The translations under genes were made by a program, and so were the position numbers. Source: DATFQE01 sp963739085 (GTDB lineage Bacteria; Actinomycetota; Thermoleophilia; Gaiellales; Gaiellaceae). From it: a stretch of DNA of 64,000 nt. The DNA is taken from contig CAVTZA010000023.1 of assembly GCA_963739085.1 (NCBI GenBank), forward strand, positions 15,940 through 79,939, read 5' to 3'. Below the pieces are notes generated by a model. That model saw nothing but the letters and a program-made list of their open reading frames with translations. It searched no databases and was not told the DNA's origin. Below are positions 26,079 to 35,652 of this stretch, in pieces. Every line of letters begins with the position of its first letter. The stretch's first letter is position 1.

Positions 26079-27389
26079 TCAACTACCTCGATTGAGCTCG
26101 CTCGTGATCTCCTGGCTTGCCTTCTTCGCCTCCGAGGCGACGCTGTGACGCCCGGAGAAGATCCGAACCAGCATGTTGCGGATGATCCGCTTGTTCTCGA
26201 CGTTGACCCAGTTCGGCGCTGCGGGGACGAACCAGCTCGCGGCGGACGCCTTGGCGAACGGCGCGATCTGCTTGTTCGTCTTGTGCACGTTGGCGAGCGA
26301 GGTCGTGTTCGGCAGGACCTTGCCCACGGTCGCCATGTAGCGCATCAGGTCGGTGCTGGTGAACTCCTTGAGCCAGTCGACCGCCAGCTGCTTGTTCCGG
26401 CTGGTGACCGGGACCGCCAGGTCGGAGCCGCCCAGGAACGTCGGCATGTACTTGCCCGCCGTGTGGCTCGGCATCGGGTAGGCGCCGATCGAGTCGGCCA
26501 GGTTCGGGTTGCCCGTGTCCTTGTTCAGGGCGTAGCCCCACTCCCAACCGTTGGCGATGATCGAGCCGACCTTGCCCTTGGCGAAGACGAGCGCCTGGGC
26601 AGGGTTGGCCTCGTCGCCGGTCTTGTTCGCACGCGAGTACGAGCGCACGATCTTCTTGAGGCGGGTCAGCGCCTGGATCGCCTGCGGCGAGTCCAGCGTG
26701 CCCTTCCACTTGCCGTTCTTGAACGTGGCGATCTGGCCGCCGTAGTCGTAGACGAACGACATCGACGCGAGCCAGTACTGACCCGGGAAGTAGAGCGCCG
26801 AGTAGCGGCGATCCTTGCCGAACTTCTTCTGGAGCTTGCCCAGGTCGGTCTGGAACTGATCGAGGCTCTTCGGCGTGCCCTTGATGCCGGCGGCCTTGTA
26901 CTGGTCGGTCCGGTAGATCACGCCGCGTGCGCCCGCGTAGTACGGGACGCCGTAGAGCTTGCCCTTGTACGTGGCCGACTCGGTCAGGCCCTTCAGCCAG
27001 GTGGCCGAGTTCGGGATGCTCCGCTTCGACGAGGTGATGTCGGCGAAGGCCCCCGCGGCCATGTACTTCGTCATCTCGGTGTTGCCGAGCTCGATCACGT
27101 CGGGGGCGTTGTTGCCCGCGAGCGACGCGTCGAACTTCGTCAGGTGGTCGTTCCAGGTCTGGTACTCGACCTTGACGTTCGTGCCGGGATGGCTGGCCTC
27201 GAACTTGTTGCTCGCGGCATTCACCGCGCCTTCCCAGTTCTGCTGGGCGTCGACCTGCAACCAGACGCGCAGTGTCGTCGCCTGCGCCGCGTGGGGCGAC
27301 GCAGAGCGCGCCGGGACCCCGCTCGCAGTCGAAACGCCGAACGCCAGCGAGGCGCAGACCACGGCGGCTGCGACTACTCGTAGTCTCAT
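26079..27389 (-). CDS. Extracellular sugar-binding protein (ABC importer)
   Basis: A 436-residue family-1 solute-binding protein. The signal peptide (RLRVVAAAVVCASLAFGV, then an AxA-type site) has no clear lipobox, unlike most actinobacterial homologues. The mature protein has TTLRVWLQVDAQQNWEGAV, LAGNNAPDVIELGNTE and WLKEFTSTDLMRYM, typical of maltose/chito-oligosaccharide binders. GGAGG precedes the ATG by a few bases. DasR-type operators at 27437-27448 and 27562-27573 lie upstream. Together with the linked nag and mur genes, this suggests GlcNAc-containing ligands. Confidence 0.9.
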   Translation of the reverse strand: MRLRVVAAAVVCASLAFGVSTASGVPARSASPHAAQATTLRVWLQVDAQQNWEGAVNAASNKFEASHPGTNVKVEYQTWNDHLTKFDASLAGNNAPDVIELGNTEMTKYMAAGAFADITSSKRSIPNSATWLKGLTESATYKGKLYGVPYYAGARGVIYRTDQYKAAGIKGTPKSLDQFQTDLGKLQKKFGKDRRYSALYFPGQYWLASMSFVYDYGGQIATFKNGKWKGTLDSPQAIQALTRLKKIVRSYSRANKTGDEANPAQALVFAKGKVGSIIANGWEWGYALNKDTGNPNLADSIGAYPMPSHTAGKYMPTFLGGSDLAVPVTSRNKQLAVDWLKEFTSTDLMRYMATVGKVLPNTTSLANVHKTNKQIAPFAKASAASWFVPAAPNWVNVENKRIIRNMLVRIFSGRHSVASEAKKASQEITSELNRGS

Positions 27390-27436
27390 AGATGCCTCCT
27401 CCGAGCGGTGGCGCGCGAGACGCGCCGGTCGCTGAT

Positions 27437-27448
27437 TGGTATGTACCA
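27437..27448 (-). promoter_or_regulatory. DasR-type operator upstream of binding-protein gene
   Basis: TGGTATGTACCA, an inverted repeat matching the TGGT-N4-ACCA form of Streptomyces dre sites. It lies 48 bp before the binding-protein start, close to where the promoter should be. Confidence 0.6.
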
Positions 27449-27561
27449 CTTCACTCCAGGCGGAGGCTCGCACACCGAACCGGTGTTGTCAAGGTCTGGT
27501 GAACGAGTCGCTGAATGCCAGTCACCTAGCGGCTATTTGCTTAACGAACCGCCGACACCAA

Positions 27562-27573
27562 TGGTCTAGACCA
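27562..27573 (-). promoter_or_regulatory. Consensus DasR operator (dre)
   Basis: TGGTCTAGACCA, identical to the core of the published DasR consensus. It lies 173 bp upstream of the binding-protein gene and 9 bp beyond the end of the SIS gene. It could repress the importer operon or act as a roadblock to read-through from the SIS gene. Confidence 0.75.
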
Positions 27574-27581
27574 AGGTGGCG

Positions 27582-28640
27582 CTACCGCGCCAGAGTGACC
27601 TTGCTCAATCCGGCCGGGCGGTCGGGATCGAGCCCTTTCGCCTGAGCGAGCGCCCATGCGAGCAGCTGCCCGGGGAGGATCGAGAGAAGCGGCGCCAGCA
27701 GACCGATCGAAGGCGCGGGAACCGGTAGGACGTGGGCTGCGCCCTCGAGCGAGCGCGCGGCGGTACCACTCGCGATCAGCGTCGCGCCCTTGGCCCGCGC
27801 GAGCTCGGCAGCTTCGCGCACCGCAGGCAGGCCCGCGTCGTCGGCCGCAACCGCCCAGACGGGAAAGAGCCCGTCCAGCGCGGCGACGGGGCCGTGGGCG
27901 AAATCGGTGGCGGTCAGCGGCTCAGCCGCGACCCTGCAGGTCTCGAGCAGCTTGAGCGAGATCTCGCGCGCGGTCGCGAACTCGGGACCGCGACCGATCA
28001 CGAACATCCGCCCGACGAAGGCGAGCGAGGCGACCATCTCGCGGACGCGTGGCTCGAGCGCCGGGATCACGCCGGCCATGAGCTCCGCGACCTCACGGAT
28101 TCCGCTCGCAACGCGCGCCCCGTCGTCGGCCGCACAGCCGGCAAGGAGGGCGAGTGCCGCGACCTGCGTGGTGTACGTCTTGGTGGCGGCGATCGCGTGC
28201 TCGGGCCCTGCGGCGAGGGGCAGGACGAGCTCGCAGGCGCCGGCGAGCGCCGAGTCGGGGTCGTTCGTCAGGGCGATCGTGAGGGCGCCTTGCCGCCGCG
28301 CCCGCTCCGTGTAGTCGACGACGTCGGGGGTGCGCCCCGACTGCGACAGCGCGACCACGCAGGAGCGCGAGAAGTCGAGCTCGGCGCCGTAGTAGACCGA
28401 GAGCGAGATCGAGTCGCGCAACGCCGTCCAGCCGGGAAGGAGGCCGAAGGCGTAGACGCCGTACGAGGCCGCGTTGTCCGACGAGCCGTGGCCGACGAGC
28501 CGCACCGGGCCGGGCCCGTAGTCGCGCATCCGGCGGGCCACGGCTTCGTATGCCGGCCACTCTTCGGCCAGGCGCAGGATCGCCGCCGGCTGCTCCCTGA
28601 TCTCGCCCAGGAGCTGCGAGCCGGCGACCGTCTCCGTCAC
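27582..28640 (-). CDS. SIS-domain amino-sugar isomerase/deaminase (GlmS C-terminal/NagB-II-like)
   Basis: A 352-residue protein with two SIS domains. The first has VGHGSSDNAASYG and ALSQSGRTPDVVD (phosphosugar-binding serines). The second has EISLKLLETCRV and ATDFAHGPVAAL. The tail GLDPDRPAGLSKVTLA is the hallmark of GlmS/NagB-II proteins. There is no glutaminase domain, so it probably deaminates glucosamine-6-P to fructose-6-P, completing the NagA route. An AgaS-like function is the alternative. Its start overlaps the stop of the gntR-family gene by four bases. Confidence 0.85.
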   Translation of the reverse strand: MTETVAGSQLLGEIREQPAAILRLAEEWPAYEAVARRMRDYGPGPVRLVGHGSSDNAASYGVYAFGLLPGWTALRDSISLSVYYGAELDFSRSCVVALSQSGRTPDVVDYTERARRQGALTIALTNDPDSALAGACELVLPLAAGPEHAIAATKTYTTQVAALALLAGCAADDGARVASGIREVAELMAGVIPALEPRVREMVASLAFVGRMFVIGRGPEFATAREISLKLLETCRVAAEPLTATDFAHGPVAALDGLFPVWAVAADDAGLPAVREAAELARAKGATLIASGTAARSLEGAAHVLPVPAPSIGLLAPLLSILPGQLLAWALAQAKGLDPDRPAGLSKVTLAR

Positions 28641-29407
28641 CGGCGGCCGAGCCCGTCCCGCGGCTGGAAGACCGGCGTCTGACCCGAGCGCTCCTTGCGG
28701 TTGAGCTCGGTGACGAGCCGGTACCGGTCGCCGCGGTAGGTCGATTGGACGAACTCGACGATGTCGCCGGTCTGCGCGCGTGTCGTCCGTTCGAACAGGA
28801 AGGCGGGGGAGTGCAGCGGCACGCCCAGCGCGCCGGAGTCCTCCTCGTTGGTGACCGTCGGCTCGATCGTCTGGATGCCGCCGACGATCGTGATGCCGTA
28901 GCGCTGCTCCAGGAGCTCGTAGAACGAGCCCTGGTCCAGATCCTTGGGGGTGAGCCCAGGAACGCGCGACTCCGGGACGTGGAGCGTCTCGATCGCCATC
29001 GTCTCCCCGTCCGCGAGCCGAAGCCGCTTCGCGACGACGATTCGCTCCGACGGCGAGACGTGGAGGCAGCGACCCAGGTAGGCGTCCGCCAATGTCGTGC
29101 TCAGCGAGAGCGTCTTGCTGCCGGGCCGCATGCCGCGGCGGCGCATCTCCTCGCTGAACGAGGTCATCGTCAGCTCCTGCGCGATCTTGGGCTCGCGCAC
29201 GAACGTGCCGCTGCCTCGTCGGCGGTCGAGGAGTCCCTCGCGGACGAGCTCGTCGATGGCTGCCCGCACGGTCAAGCGCGAGACGTGGAGGTCGACGCTC
29301 AGCTGCCGCTCCGAAGGAATCGCCTCGCCCACGCCCAACCCTTCGATCAGGTCGACTACCCGATCGCGCGTCTGACTCTGCTTCGTCGTGCGCTGGGCGG
29401 TGCTCAC
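28637..29407 (-). CDS. GntR/HutC-family repressor, DasR-like
   Basis: A 256-residue regulator. The N-terminal winged helix (PSERQLSVDLHVSRLTVRAAIDEL region, residues about 30-75, with GSGTFV as the wing) is followed by a UTRA effector domain (from about residue 90). In Streptomyces, DasR responds to GlcN-6-P and binds TGGTCTAGACCA; operators of that type flank this gene at 27562 and 29436. That supports DasR-type control of amino-sugar uptake and of its own gene. The GTG start follows a TACGAT box by 6 nt (leaderless). It is translationally coupled to the SIS gene. Confidence 0.88.
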   Translation of the reverse strand: MSTAQRTTKQSQTRDRVVDLIEGLGVGEAIPSERQLSVDLHVSRLTVRAAIDELVREGLLDRRRGSGTFVREPKIAQELTMTSFSEEMRRRGMRPGSKTLSLSTTLADAYLGRCLHVSPSERIVVAKRLRLADGETMAIETLHVPESRVPGLTPKDLDQGSFYELLEQRYGITIVGGIQTIEPTVTNEEDSGALGVPLHSPAFLFERTTRAQTGDIVEFVQSTYRGDRYRLVTELNRKERSGQTPVFQPRDGLGRR

Positions 29408-29413
29408 GGAGCG

Positions 29414-29419
29414 ATCGTA
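29414..29419 (-). promoter_or_regulatory. Leaderless -10 box of dasR-like gene
   Basis: TACGAT on the minus strand, 6 nt before GTG 29407. The operator at 29436-29447 begins 16 bp upstream, in the -35/spacer region, which fits autorepression. Confidence 0.5.
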
Positions 29420-29435
29420 TCCGCGCCGTGGCGAC

Positions 29436-29447
29436 TGGTCAATACCA
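29436..29447. promoter_or_regulatory. DasR-type operator in divergent gntR/murQ promoter
   Basis: TGGTCAATACCA, the TGGT-N4-ACCA dyad. It lies between the minus -10 of the regulator and the plus -35 of murQ, so one site could control both directions. Confidence 0.65.
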
Positions 29448-29452
29448 ATCTG

Positions 29453-29481
29453 TTGTGTTTGCCACGGACCGGTACTACACT
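29453..29481 (+). promoter_or_regulatory. murQ promoter (-35 TTGTGT, -10 TACACT)
   Basis: TTGTGT at 29453-29458, a 17-bp spacer, then TACACT at 29476-29481. The ATG of murQ follows after 8 nt, suggesting a leaderless or near-leaderless transcript. Confidence 0.55.
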
Positions 29482-29489
29482 AGCCCGTC

Positions 29490-30371
29490 ATGACTGTGGA
29501 CGCCCGCGCGGAGGAGCCCGTCACAGAGCGACATCTCGAGGCGGCCACGGACCTCGATCTCCGTTCCACGCGCGAGCTGGTCGAGCTCATCAACGCCGAG
29601 GACGCCACCGTGGCCGGCGCGGTGCACGCAGCCGCCGAGCCGCTGAGCGTGGCCATCGAGGCGATCGTCGAGCGGCTGGAGCGCGGCGGCCGGCTCGTCT
29701 ACGTGGGCGCCGGCACGTCCGGGCGCCTGGCGGCGGTCGACGCCTCCGAGTGCCCGGCGACCTTCGGCGTCGCACCGGGCCGTGTCGTCGCGGTGGTCGC
29801 CGAGGACGAGCCGGTCGAGGACGACGGAGATGCGGGCGCCGAAGCGGTTGGCCGTGTCCAGGTCGGACCGCTCGATGCGGTCGTCGCGCTGTCGGCCAGC
29901 GGCCGGACTCCCTACATACTGGGCGCGTTGGACGCCGTCCGCGAGACCGGGGCGCTCACCGTGGGCGTCGTTTGTGTTCCCGAGGCGCCGCTCGCGCACG
30001 CCGTAGACCATGCCGTGACGATCGTGGTCGGGCCCGAGGTGATCGCCGGCTCCACCCGCATGAAGGCGGGAACGGCCCAGAAGCTCGTGCTGAACACGAT
30101 CTCGACCGTGACGATGGTCCGGCTGGGGAAGACCTACGGGAATCTCATGGTGGACCTGGTGGCAGGCAACGCGAAGCTGCGGGCGCGGGCCCGGCGGACG
30201 GTCGAGCTCGCCACGGGCGCGGCCGACGACGAAGTCGACGCGGCGCTGGAGGCGGCCGGCGGCAACGTCAAGGTCGCGATCGTCTCGCTGCTCGCCGGCG
30301 TCGACGCCGCGACCGCGCGAGAGCGGCTCGACAAAAACGGCGGCGTGGTCCGCCGGAGCCTCGCGGGATGA
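29490..30371 (+). CDS. murQ: N-acetylmuramic acid 6-phosphate etherase
   Basis: A 293-residue SIS-fold lyase that removes D-lactate from MurNAc-6-P to give GlcNAc-6-P. Family motifs are TERHLEAATDLD near the start, the phosphosugar loop YVGAGTSGRLAAVDASECP (about 74-92), ALSASGRTPY and GSTRMKAGTAQKLVLN. The length matches the usual 300. Its stop overlaps the nagA start (ATGA). The gene order murQ-nagA predicts conversion of cell-wall MurNAc to GlcN-6-P. A MurNAc or anhydro-MurNAc kinase is needed upstream in the pathway and is not in the window. Confidence 0.94.
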   Translation: MTVDARAEEPVTERHLEAATDLDLRSTRELVELINAEDATVAGAVHAAAEPLSVAIEAIVERLERGGRLVYVGAGTSGRLAAVDASECPATFGVAPGRVVAVVAEDEPVEDDGDAGAEAVGRVQVGPLDAVVALSASGRTPYILGALDAVRETGALTVGVVCVPEAPLAHAVDHAVTIVVGPEVIAGSTRMKAGTAQKLVLNTISTVTMVRLGKTYGNLMVDLVAGNAKLRARARRTVELATGAADDEVDAALEAAGGNVKVAIVSLLAGVDAATARERLDKNGGVVRRSLAG

Positions 30372-31455
30372 GGCTCGGCGTCGAGGCCGCGCTCGTCGAC
30401 GGGACGCTCGTCCCGGGCGACCTCGAGCTGGTCGACGGCGTGATCGGCGATGTCGCGCTGGGAAAGCGCGGCGCCGGCATCGCGGTCCCCGGCTTCGTCG
30501 ACCTGCAGGTGAACGGGTTCGCCGGCGTCGACTTCTCCGCCGCGGACACAGCCGGCTACGTGCTGGCGGGTGAGGCGCTGCTAGAGACCGGCGTGACCGC
30601 GTTCCAGCCGACGATGATCACCGCGGGCGAGGACGAGCTCGTCGCCGCGCTGCACGAGCTGCCGGCCGACGGCGACGTCGGCCCGCGGATCCTCGGCGCC
30701 CACCTCGAGGGCCCGTTCGTCTCACCGCAGGCGCTCGGCGTGCATCCGGCGCGCGACCGGCGCGACCCCGACCTCGCGCTGCTCGACCGGCTGCTCGATG
30801 CCGGCCCCGTGGCGCAGATGACGCTGGCGCCCGAGCTGCCGGGTGCGCTCGAGGCCATCGACGTCCTGCGCGAGCGCGGCGTCGTCGTCTCGCTCGGGCA
30901 CTCGAACGCGACCGCAGCCGAGGCCCACGCGGCCTTCGACCGCGGAGCGCGAACCGTGACCCACCTCTTCAACGCGATGCGCCCGTTCGGGCACCGCGAC
31001 CCGGGCATCGCAGGCGCGGCGCTCGCAAGGGACGATGTCATCGTGCAGCTGATCGTCGACGGGCACCACCTGGCCGACGAGGTGGCGCAGGTCGCATGGC
31101 GGGCGGCCCGGGGACGCGTTGCCCTCGTCACCGACGCCGTCTCCGCGACCGGCATCGGCGACGGCAGCTACCGCCTGGGCAGCGTCGACGTCGAGGTGCG
31201 GGACGGGATCGCGCGCCGCGCGGACGGTGTCCTTGCAGGCAGTGTGCTGACGATGCTCGAGGCCGTCCGCAACCTCCACGCATTGGGCGCGCCGCTCACG
31301 GAGGCCGTGAGGGCGGCGAGCACCGTGCCGGCTCGCATCGCCGGGCAGCGACTCGGCCGCCTCGAGCCGGGCGCCCCGGCCGACGTGCTGATCCTGGACG
31401 ACCGCCTCGAGCTGCGGGCCGTGTTCGTCCGCGGCAAGGAACGGGTGGCGGCCTG

Positions 31456-31456
<1 letters not shown>
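30368..31456 (+). CDS. nagA: N-acetylglucosamine-6-phosphate deacetylase
   Basis: A 362-residue amidohydrolase that converts GlcNAc-6-P to GlcN-6-P. It has PGFVDLQVNGFAGVDF, metal ligands in GAHLEGPF, SLGHSNATA and THLFNAMRPF, and the catalytic Asp in LVTDAVSATG. The ATG overlaps the murQ stop, and its own stop shares a base with the ATPase start (TGATG). This places it in a murQ-nagA-ATPase operon under the DasR-type site. A paralogue lies at 55100-56149. Confidence 0.95.
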
Positions 31457-32642
<1,186 letters not shown>

Positions 32643-32646
<4 letters not shown>

Positions 32647-33098
32647 CGAACCGCGGGCGCGAACGCGCGCACGGCGCTGTGCAGGCGCGACCAGGTCGCG
32701 TCGACGCCGCGCGACCCGCCGGGCGGGAACCATGCCACGAGCAGGTTCCGGTCGTAGACGGTCACTGCGATCCAGCCTCCGGCCCGGTCGGGCACCCAGC
32801 TGATCCCCCGCCGGTCCGGCTTGACGCCGTGGGTGAAGGTACGGCGCATCTGCTTCAGCTTGCGCGGGTTGAGCACGAAGAGCTGGAAGATGCCGAACCG
32901 CGCGGTGCGGGCAGGCCGCGTCTGGAGCGACTTGGCGTCCGGCGTCGAGGCGGCACGGAAGTCGACCAGGCGCAGGCCGGTCTGGGCCCGGAACGCCGAC
33001 TTCGCCTGCGGGACCGAGAACGTGCGCAGCGAGCCCGCGTCGGCCGAGCCCGCGAGCGCCGCGAGCAGGACGACGACTGCGACGAGGGCCGACCTCAT
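32643..33098 (-). CDS. Secreted protein of unknown function
   Basis: Not recognised. A 151-residue protein with an N-terminal signal peptide (MRSALVAVVVLLAALAGSADA) and a mature domain that begins SLRTFSVPQAKSAF. It continues through QTGLRLVDFRA, RFGIFQLFVLN and AWFPPGGSRGVDATW. It is likely exported or membrane-anchored. The ATG at 33098 overlaps the SDR stop by four bases (ATGA), so it is coupled to the SDR gene. There are no cysteines in the mature part, and no function can be inferred. Confidence 0.75.
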
Positions 33099-33755
33099 TG
33101 CGCCGTCCAGCCTCCGTCGACGGTCAGGACTGCGCCTGTGACGAACGGCGCCGTCGCGAGGTAGACGACCGCCTGGGCCACGTCCTCGGGCTTGCCGAAG
33201 TCGCCGGTCAGCGGCTGCAGCTCGGGCAGGCGGGCGCGGAGCCGGGCGTCCTCCTGCACGCGCCGGCTCATCGGCGTGTCGATCAGGCCCGGGCAGACGA
33301 CGTTGCAGCGGATTCCCTCCTCGGCGTACGTGACCGCCATCGCGCGCGTCAGTCCTATCAGGCCGGCCTTCGAGGCCGCGTAGGCGTGGGTGGCGAAATC
33401 CTCGTCGCCGCCCACGAGCCCGAGCACAGAAGAGACCACGACGATCGCTCCCCCTCCGGCGGCGCGGAGCAACGGGATCGCGTGCTTGCACTGGAGGAAG
33501 GTGGCGCGCGAGATTCGTTCCGAGCACGGCGTCCCACGCTTCCTCCGTGCATGTATCGACGGGCCCGTCGCCGAGGCTGCGGCCGCTCACCCCGTGGGCG
33601 CAGACGAGCACGTCGAGGCGGTCGAGCCCGGCGAAGACCGCTGCGGGATCCTCCTCGGCTTCGAGCCCGGTGACCGAGAAGCCGGCGCCCTCGAGCGCGC
33701 TCACGGCGGCCGAGCCGATCCCGCCGGCTGAGCCGGTGACGACGGCGGAGGTCAT
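33095..33755 (-). pseudogene. Short-chain dehydrogenase/reductase, one apparent frameshift
   Basis: Joined across one break at about 33509-33512, this is a complete SDR of about 219 residues. The cofactor loop VVTGSAGGIGSAA is at the start. NNAG is represented by CAHGVSG. The catalytic Ser is in VVVSSVLG, YxxxK is YAASK, and PGLIDTPMS follows. The C-terminal VTGAVLTVDGGW is typical. The break reads CTCG where CTG would restore the frame. It is divergent from a KDPG aldolase gene 9-25 bp away. The substrate is probably a sugar or sugar acid by context, which is inference. Confidence 0.8.
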
Positions 33756-33779
33756 GCGCGCGCGGTGATGATGACGCTC

Positions 33780-34391
33780 ATGGAAACGGCGGTCGATGGT
33801 ATCCGCGCCCAGCGGCTCGTCGCCGTTCTACGGCGCGTCCGGGAGCCCGTAGCCGTCGTCGAGGAGCTCGTCGCCGCCGGCATCGGAGTCGTGGAGATCA
33901 CGCTGGACTCGGACGACGCGCTCGGCATCATCGAGCGCCTGCGCGCGAGAGGCGACGTGACCGTGCTCGCCGGGACGGTCCGAACCGCGGCCGACGCCGA
34001 GGCGGCGATCTCGGCCGGGGCGGAGGCCTGCGTCGCGCCGGGCCTCGTCGTGGAGATGGTGGAGGCGTGCGGCCGCCACGGCGTGCCTGCCATTCCCGGA
34101 ACGCTGACGCCGACCGAGGTCGAGGCCGCGTGCGCGCTCGGCGTCGAGCTCGTGAAGCTGTTCCCGGCCGGAGCCGTCGGGCCCGCCTACGTGCGTGACC
34201 TGCTCGCGCCGCTCGCGGGCGTGGAGCTGCTCGTCACCGGCGGCGTCGACGCCTCGAACGCGGCCGCCTTCCTCGATGCCGGCGCGGCCGCGGTCGGCGT
34301 GGGCTCGGCACTCACGGGCGCCGACGATGTCGGCGCGGAGGCCCGAAGGCTGGTGGCAGCGGTCAGGGAGAGACCGGCTCGCCCTCGGTGA
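33780..34391 (+). CDS. eda: KDPG/KHG aldolase (2-dehydro-3-deoxy-phosphogluconate aldolase)
   Basis: A 203-residue class I aldolase. RIREQRLVAVLR-type N-terminus reads GIRAQRLVAVLR. The active-site Glu is in VVEITLDS and the Schiff-base Lys in ELVKLFPAGAVGP. GGVDASNAAAF binds phosphate. It cleaves KDPG or a related 2-keto-3-deoxy sugar acid phosphate to pyruvate plus an aldehyde. Start 33780 (METAVDG) fits family length; GTG 33765 and two ATGs between are alternatives. No Entner-Doudoroff dehydratase is adjacent. The 3' end overlaps the convergent oxidoreductase gene by 29 bp. Confidence 0.9.
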   Translation: METAVDGIRAQRLVAVLRRVREPVAVVEELVAAGIGVVEITLDSDDALGIIERLRARGDVTVLAGTVRTAADAEAAISAGAEACVAPGLVVEMVEACGRHGVPAIPGTLTPTEVEAACALGVELVKLFPAGAVGPAYVRDLLAPLAGVELLVTGGVDASNAAAFLDAGAAAVGVGSALTGADDVGAEARRLVAAVRERPARPR

Positions 34392-35577
34392 CGACGTCGG
34401 CGAACTCGCCGGTGGCCTCGTCCTTGACGATGAGCTTGAGCCGGCCGTCGGGCATCTGCTCCTGCTTGATCAGCGTCTTGCCGTCCCACTCCCGCCGCGC
34501 GCGCGAGATCCGCCCGGTCTCGCCTCCGCGCCAGTCCTCGAGCTGCACGGGCTCCCAGGCGCGCGACTCGGCCGACCGGTAGCACGCGTCCATCACCGCG
34601 TTGACGACGTAGCCGTCGTAGAAGGTCTCCATCGGCTGGCGGCCCTCGTCCATGGCGTCGAACATGTCGGCGAACATGTCGACGTAGCCGAGCTCGGCCA
34701 GCTCGTCGCCGACCGGAAACATCCAGCCGCTCGTCGTCTCCGCCTTCTCGGCGACGTAGCCGGCGCCCTCGCCCGAGGAGAACAGGTCGAAGCCGGTGCG
34801 CAGGAAGTGGTTCGTCCAGATCGTCCCCTCGGTGCCGGCGACCTCGTCGCGGAGGTCCATGCCGCCGCGGAAGGTCCACGAGACCTCGAACTGGCCGATG
34901 GCGCCGCTCTCGAACTTGATCAGCGCGATCGCGTTGTCCTCGGCCTCGATCGGGTGGACGAGCGTGTCCAGCCAGCACATCACCTCGACGGGCCGGTTCT
35001 CCTTGCCCACGAAGTTGCGGACGATCTCGATGCAGTGGCAGCCGAGGTCGACGATCGCGCCGCCGCCCGCCTGCTTGGCGTCCCAGAACCATGCGCTGTG
35101 CGGGCCGGGGTGCGTCTCGCGGGAGCGCGCCCAGGTGACGTCGCCGATCTGGCCGGCGCGGACGGCCTGGACGGCCTTGAGCGTCTTCGGCGTGTAGACG
35201 AGGTCCTCGAGGTAGCCGGCGAAGACGCCGGCCTGCTCGACGGTGTCGAGGATCCGCTTCGCCTCGTCCGCGTTGCGGGCGAGCGGCTTCGTGCAGAGCA
35301 CGCTCTTCCCGTGACGCGCGCAGAGCTCGACCGTCTCCTCGTGCAGGTGGTTGGGGAGGCCGATGACGACGGTGTCCGTGTCCGGATCTGCGACGGCCTC
35401 CTCGAGATCCGTCGTCCGGCGCGGGACGCCGAGCTGCTCGGCGAAGGCCTCGGCCCGCTCGGGCGAGCGCGAGTAGACCAGCTCGACCCGGTCGCGGGTC
35501 CGCTTTCCGTGGAGGGTCTGGGTGTAGAAGTGCCCGATCAGGCCCGTTCCGAGCATCGTCACCTTGTGCCCGCTCAT
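34363..35577 (-). CDS. Gfo/Idh/MocA-family NAD(P)-dependent oxidoreductase
   Basis: A 404-residue dehydrogenase with an N-terminal Rossmann domain (TMLGTGLIGHFYTQTL, residues 6-21). A variant of the EKP signature, LCTKPLARN, is near residue 95. The C-terminal alpha/beta domain includes GGAIVDLGCHCIEIVRNF, where the His pair is the usual active site, and SGAIGQFEVSWTFRGG. It likely oxidises a sugar, sugar acid or inositol; which one is unknown. GGAGG precedes the ATG. It is convergent with the KDPG aldolase and divergent from the UPF0309-like SIS gene. Confidence 0.88.
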   Translation of the reverse strand: MSGHKVTMLGTGLIGHFYTQTLHGKRTRDRVELVYSRSPERAEAFAEQLGVPRRTTDLEEAVADPDTDTVVIGLPNHLHEETVELCARHGKSVLCTKPLARNADEAKRILDTVEQAGVFAGYLEDLVYTPKTLKAVQAVRAGQIGDVTWARSRETHPGPHSAWFWDAKQAGGGAIVDLGCHCIEIVRNFVGKENRPVEVMCWLDTLVHPIEAEDNAIALIKFESGAIGQFEVSWTFRGGMDLRDEVAGTEGTIWTNHFLRTGFDLFSSGEGAGYVAEKAETTSGWMFPVGDELAELGYVDMFADMFDAMDEGRQPMETFYDGYVVNAVMDACYRSAESRAWEPVQLEDWRGGETGRISRARREWDGKTLIKQEQMPDGRLKLIVKDEATGEFADVVTEGEPVSP

Positions 35578-35629
35578 GCCTCGCCTCCTCGGCTTGACGC
35601 CTTTCCGGACGCTCAGTAGCGTCCCAGCT

Positions 35630-35647
35630 TGTCTAAACGTCTATACA
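35630..35647 (+). promoter_or_regulatory. GntR-type operator overlapping the SIS-gene promoter
   Basis: On the minus strand it reads TGTATAGACGTTTAGACA. It differs at only four of 18 positions from the element at 53650-53667, in front of a GntR-linked SDR operon. The plus strand CTATACA half would serve as the -10 region, 5 nt before ATG 35653. Confidence 0.55.
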
Positions 35648-35652
35648 GGTTG

